A DNA stretch of 64,000 nt, taken from Marinilactibacillus sp036039175. GTDB lineage: Bacteria > Bacillota > Bacilli > Lactobacillales > Carnobacteriaceae_A. Position numbers and translations under genes: made by a program. The notes beneath the pieces are model-generated. The model was not told the origin of the DNA. It made no database searches and was given only the letters and a program-made list of their open reading frames with translations. The DNA is taken from positions 124,001-188,000 of the forward strand of contig NZ_JAYXKP010000002.1 of the NCBI RefSeq assembly GCF_036039175.1, in the 5' to 3' direction. Positions 61,894 to 64,000 of the stretch are shown here, one piece after another. Each line of letters opens with the position of its first letter. Position 1 is the stretch's first letter.

Positions 61894-61928
61894 AAAAGCA
61901 GTGATCAGAAATTCTGATCACTGCTTTT
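61894..61928. terminator. bidirectional terminator, M3 peptidases / NlpC hydrolase
   Basis: A 17-bp perfect stem, AAAAGCAGTGATCAGAA with TTCTGATCACTGCTTTT, and a 1-base centre, effectively a 35-base palindrome between convergent genes. Confidence 0.9.
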
Positions 61929-61945
61929 AATTTTACTATTTTGAA

Positions 61946-63535
61946 TTAATATCTACCGTAACCAATTAATTTAGGTCCCCAGTAACTAGAGTTTACGCTT
62001 GTATAAGCAACACCAGAACTAGTTTGAGCGCCAACAAATTGTCCGCCTCCAGCATAGATACCTACGTGAGTAACTCTACCACCAGTACCAAAGAATACTA
62101 AGTCTCCGGCTTGAGGGTTTTTTACTTTTTGAGAATTAGCGTATTGCGCACCTGAATTACCAGGAATAGATTTTCCAGCTTGACGGAATACCCAGCTAGT
62201 AAATCCTGAACAGTCAAAGGTGTTTGGTCCTTTAGATCCCCAGTCATACTTAGCGCCTAGCTTAGTATCTGCAATAGATTTAAGTGAACTCCAAGACGTA
62301 CCACTTGCTTTAGGTTCTGGAGCTGTTTCTTTTTTAGGTGCTTCTTGTTTTTTAGGTTCTTCTTTTTTAGCGGGAGCAGGAGCTGCTGCCGGTTGGTTAT
62401 TTGTATTACTACTAGATTCGTTACTTGAACTAGAAGTGTTACTTGAACTATTATTATTGCTTGAATTAGAGTTACTTGAACTGTTGTTGCTAGAGTTGTT
62501 GCTACTTGAAGTAGAAACAGCTGGTTCACTTGAGCTTACACTTGGCGCTGGCGTATTGTTTTGTGCCGGTGCACTAGGAGCTGGTGAAGATGCTGGTTCA
62601 TTTGAAGCTACTTCTGTATTCTCAATAGATTCATTTGAAGATGAAGTCGATACTTCTTGAGCTGCTGCTGTTTCTTCTTCTTGGGCTTGTTGCGCTGCCG
62701 CTGCTTCAGCTACTGCAAGTGCTGCAGCCTCTTCTTCTTCACGTTGACGTTGTTCCGCTGCTTCTTGAGCTGCTTTTGCTGCTTCATCTCTTGCAGTAAC
62801 TAATTGAACAACTTGCTCTTCTGCTGCTGCTTTTTGAGCTAAGAATTCTGTACGATCTGATTCTGCTGTTGCTTTTTCTGATGCTAATTGAGCAACTAGA
62901 ACTTCTTGCTCTAATTGTTGTTGCTCTAAATCTGCAGAAACTTGCTCAAGTTCTTCAGCTAAAGCATTTTGTTGAACGATTGTTTGTTCAGTTTTATCTT
63001 GCTTCGTTACAACCGCTTCTTTATCTCTAACTTGTGCTTCTACAAGTCTTTTATTTGATTGTACAAGATTTGATACAACGTCAATACGTCCAATTACGTC
63101 AGAGATAGATTCAGAGTCTAAAACAAATTCTATGTAATTTGCTGTTTGACCATCTACTTGAATTTTACGTGCTTGTTCTTCTAACTGACCGTTTCTCTTT
63201 TCAATCAATGTTTCAAGCGTTGCGATTTCTTCTTGTAAAGTATCATATTCAACTTGTGCTTGCTCAAGACGTGTTACGGCTTCTTTGATAAACGTTTGAT
63301 TAGTAGAGATATCATTATCAATTTTTGTTAATTCAGCTTGAGTTTTTTCAGATTGTGCTTTCAAAACATCAATTGTCTGATTTAATGAATCAACTTGTTG
63401 TCCATTTTCTTCTACTTGAGTCTGCGCTTCGTCGATTTGACCATCAAATTCACTTGCTGATACGATTGGAGCTGAGATCATAGAGCTTAATAATAAAGTA
63501 GTCGTTGCTGAGAATAATACTAATTTGCTTTTCAC
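61946..63535 (-). CDS. secreted NlpC/P60 peptidoglycan hydrolase with coiled-coil domain
   Basis: A 529-residue secreted hydrolase resembling SagA, P45 and Usp45-type proteins. The signal peptide ends near VSASEF (residue 29). Then come a long coiled coil rich in Gln/Glu/Ala to about residue 275, a Ser/Asn/Pro-rich low-complexity linker, and a C-terminal NlpC/P60 domain (about 415-529). Catalytic Cys442 is in NTFDCSGF and His490 in THVGIYAG. The third polar position (usually His or Asn, as in P60 MINAQ) is Gly502 in FVGAQ, with Gln at 504. It probably cleaves stem peptides at the septum under coiled-coil control. The start is the GTG at 63535 with GGAGGG 9 bases upstream. Confidence 0.92.
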   Translation of the reverse strand: MKSKLVLFSATTTLLLSSMISAPIVSASEFDGQIDEAQTQVEENGQQVDSLNQTIDVLKAQSEKTQAELTKIDNDISTNQTFIKEAVTRLEQAQVEYDTLQEEIATLETLIEKRNGQLEEQARKIQVDGQTANYIEFVLDSESISDVIGRIDVVSNLVQSNKRLVEAQVRDKEAVVTKQDKTEQTIVQQNALAEELEQVSADLEQQQLEQEVLVAQLASEKATAESDRTEFLAQKAAAEEQVVQLVTARDEAAKAAQEAAEQRQREEEEAAALAVAEAAAAQQAQEEETAAAQEVSTSSSNESIENTEVASNEPASSPAPSAPAQNNTPAPSVSSSEPAVSTSSSNNSSNNSSSNSNSSNNNSSSNTSSSSNESSSNTNNQPAAAPAPAKKEEPKKQEAPKKETAPEPKASGTSWSSLKSIADTKLGAKYDWGSKGPNTFDCSGFTSWVFRQAGKSIPGNSGAQYANSQKVKNPQAGDLVFFGTGGRVTHVGIYAGGGQFVGAQTSSGVAYTSVNSSYWGPKLIGYGRY

Positions 63536-63655
63536 TATTTGCTTCCCTCCAAGAAAGTACTGTTTCGATTTTTTGAATTTAGGTTTAAGTTAATTTAAAA
63601 TTTATTTTGTTTCGAGATTCAATTTATCCGTTCCTCTTTTATGAGGACTAAAGAG

Positions 63656-63699
63656 AGTATAGCATTCTTTTAAGATAATTAGATTTCAATCATATTACA
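63656..63699 (-). promoter_or_regulatory. promoter with candidate WalR box for the NlpC hydrolase
   Basis: On the - strand a TATACT -10 lies at 63656-63661 with a poor -35. Overlapping that -35 region, TGTAAT-ATGAT-TGAAAT (63683-63699) matches the WalR consensus TGTWAH-N5-TGTWAH with one mismatch, in the same orientation as the gene. A weak -35 plus such a box fits WalR activation, as for related hydrolases in Bacillus and streptococci. Confidence 0.5.
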
Positions 63700-63745
63700 C
63701 TTAAATTTCTTTTTGACTATCTCTAATTACTCTATTGACTGTTTC

Positions 63746-63774
63746 TTGCAATTTGATTCCCCATCATGTATAAT
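63746..63774 (+). promoter_or_regulatory. promoter of trhO
   Basis: TTGCAA (63746-63751) and a perfect TATAAT (63769-63774) are spaced by exactly 17 bases, 60 bases before the start codon. It is divergent from the NlpC gene. Confidence 0.8.
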
Positions 63775-63833
63775 TTTAATGTTTAAGAATGTTAGTCAGA
63801 CTGGCTATAAATGTTCATCAAGGAGGAACAAAT

Positions 63834-64000
63834 ATGAGTAATTACCGTGTATTACTTTATTACAAATATGTAGATATAGAAAATCCAGAACAATTTAGAG
63901 ATCAACATCTCGAATTATGTAAAAGCCTAAACCTGAAAGGACGTATTCTGGTTTCAGAAGAAGGTATCAATGGAACAGTTTCTGGAACTATCCAGGAAAC
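63834..64000 (+). CDS. trhO: tRNA uridine(34) hydroxylase TrhO, 5' part
   Basis: The window ends 55 codons into this gene. The N-terminus has YRVLLYYKYVDIENPEQF, LCKSLNLKGRILVSEEGING and TVSG, the conserved opening of the TrhO/YbfQ/YceA (UPF0176) family, which hydroxylates U34 of certain tRNAs to ho5U. The rhodanese domain and its catalytic Cys lie beyond the window. AAGGAGG is 7 bases before the ATG. Confidence 0.9.
   Translation, partial: MSNYRVLLYYKYVDIENPEQFRDQHLELCKSLNLKGRILVSEEGINGTVSGTIQE

Noticed and set aside
62220..62660. 146-codon forward frame rich in Leu/Glu
   Set aside because: It is the antisense of the Ser/Asn/Pro linker and NlpC domain; no start signal and extreme composition.
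1..64000. tRNA, rRNA, insertion sequences or prophage genes
   Set aside because: No tRNA-like CCA-ended cloverleaf, rRNA segment, transposase, integrase or phage structural gene was noticed, though small tRNA genes could be missed without a program.

Overview
This is a 64 kb piece of a low-GC Gram-positive chromosome, almost certainly from the Lactobacillales; the gene set and protein flavour suggest Carnobacteriaceae or a close relative (inferred by eye, not by search). Supporting signs are strong AGGAGG ribosome sites, frequent TTG and GTG starts, peptidases typical of lactic acid bacteria (PepV, two PepF-type enzymes), a CovRS-like two-component system, a LysM autolysin, and the Firmicute block efp - asp23/yqhY - nusB - xseA - xseB - ispA - tlyA - argR - recN. 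No rRNA, tRNA, CRISPR array, prophage or insertion sequence was recognised. It is ordinary core chromosome rather than an accessory island.

Layout. 0.2-4.1 kb: a CLC chloride transporter, a DUF368/PopT polyprenyl-phosphate carrier, then a reverse-strand set (macrodomain protein, DUF305 protein, YwbE). 4.2-6.3 kb: an NhaC-type transporter (LysW) under a lysine riboswitch with promoter, aptamer and terminator all readable. 6.4-11.7 kb: glycine-cleavage operon gcvT-gcvH-gcvPA-gcvPB, probably reading on into an SDR-fold protein that lacks the usual catalytic Tyr and Lys. 12-17.3 kb: iron alcohol dehydrogenase, a GerMN lipoprotein, PepV, NAD(P)HX dehydratase and a small membrane protein. 17.4-25 kb: RsuA, a MurJ/YtgP-type flippase, a BmrA-type ABC exporter, and leuS behind a leucine T-box.

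25-29.1 kb: a very large secreted glucosaminidase with one LysM before and about eleven after the catalytic domain. It contains one N flanked by an exact 101-bp duplication, which looks like an assembly join. 29.4-38 kb: MnmM/YtqB, a four-gene BMP-type nucleoside importer with an internal attenuator, FtsK, acylphosphatase. 38-43.6 kb: YidC, a CovS/CovR-like pair, 6-phosphogluconate dehydrogenase and a 39-codon membrane protein. 43.6-52.3 kb: the recN-to-pepQ block, lacking folD between nusB and xseA. 52.5-56.6 kb: a complete comGA-GG operon, so the transformation pseudopilus is encoded intact. 56.7-64 kb: YebC, a VanZ-like protein, two tandem M3 peptidases, a secreted NlpC/P60 hydrolase and the start of trhO.

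Regulation visible in the DNA includes one riboswitch, one T-box, many (often bidirectional) terminators, a candidate ARG box at argR, candidate WalR boxes before both wall hydrolases, and a 13-bp perfect inverted repeat before the alcohol dehydrogenase. I did not find an undescribed multi-gene system. The points most worth checking are the CLC gate substitution (Glu to Gly), the N/duplication artefact, the catalytically atypical SDR, and the alcohol dehydrogenase operator.
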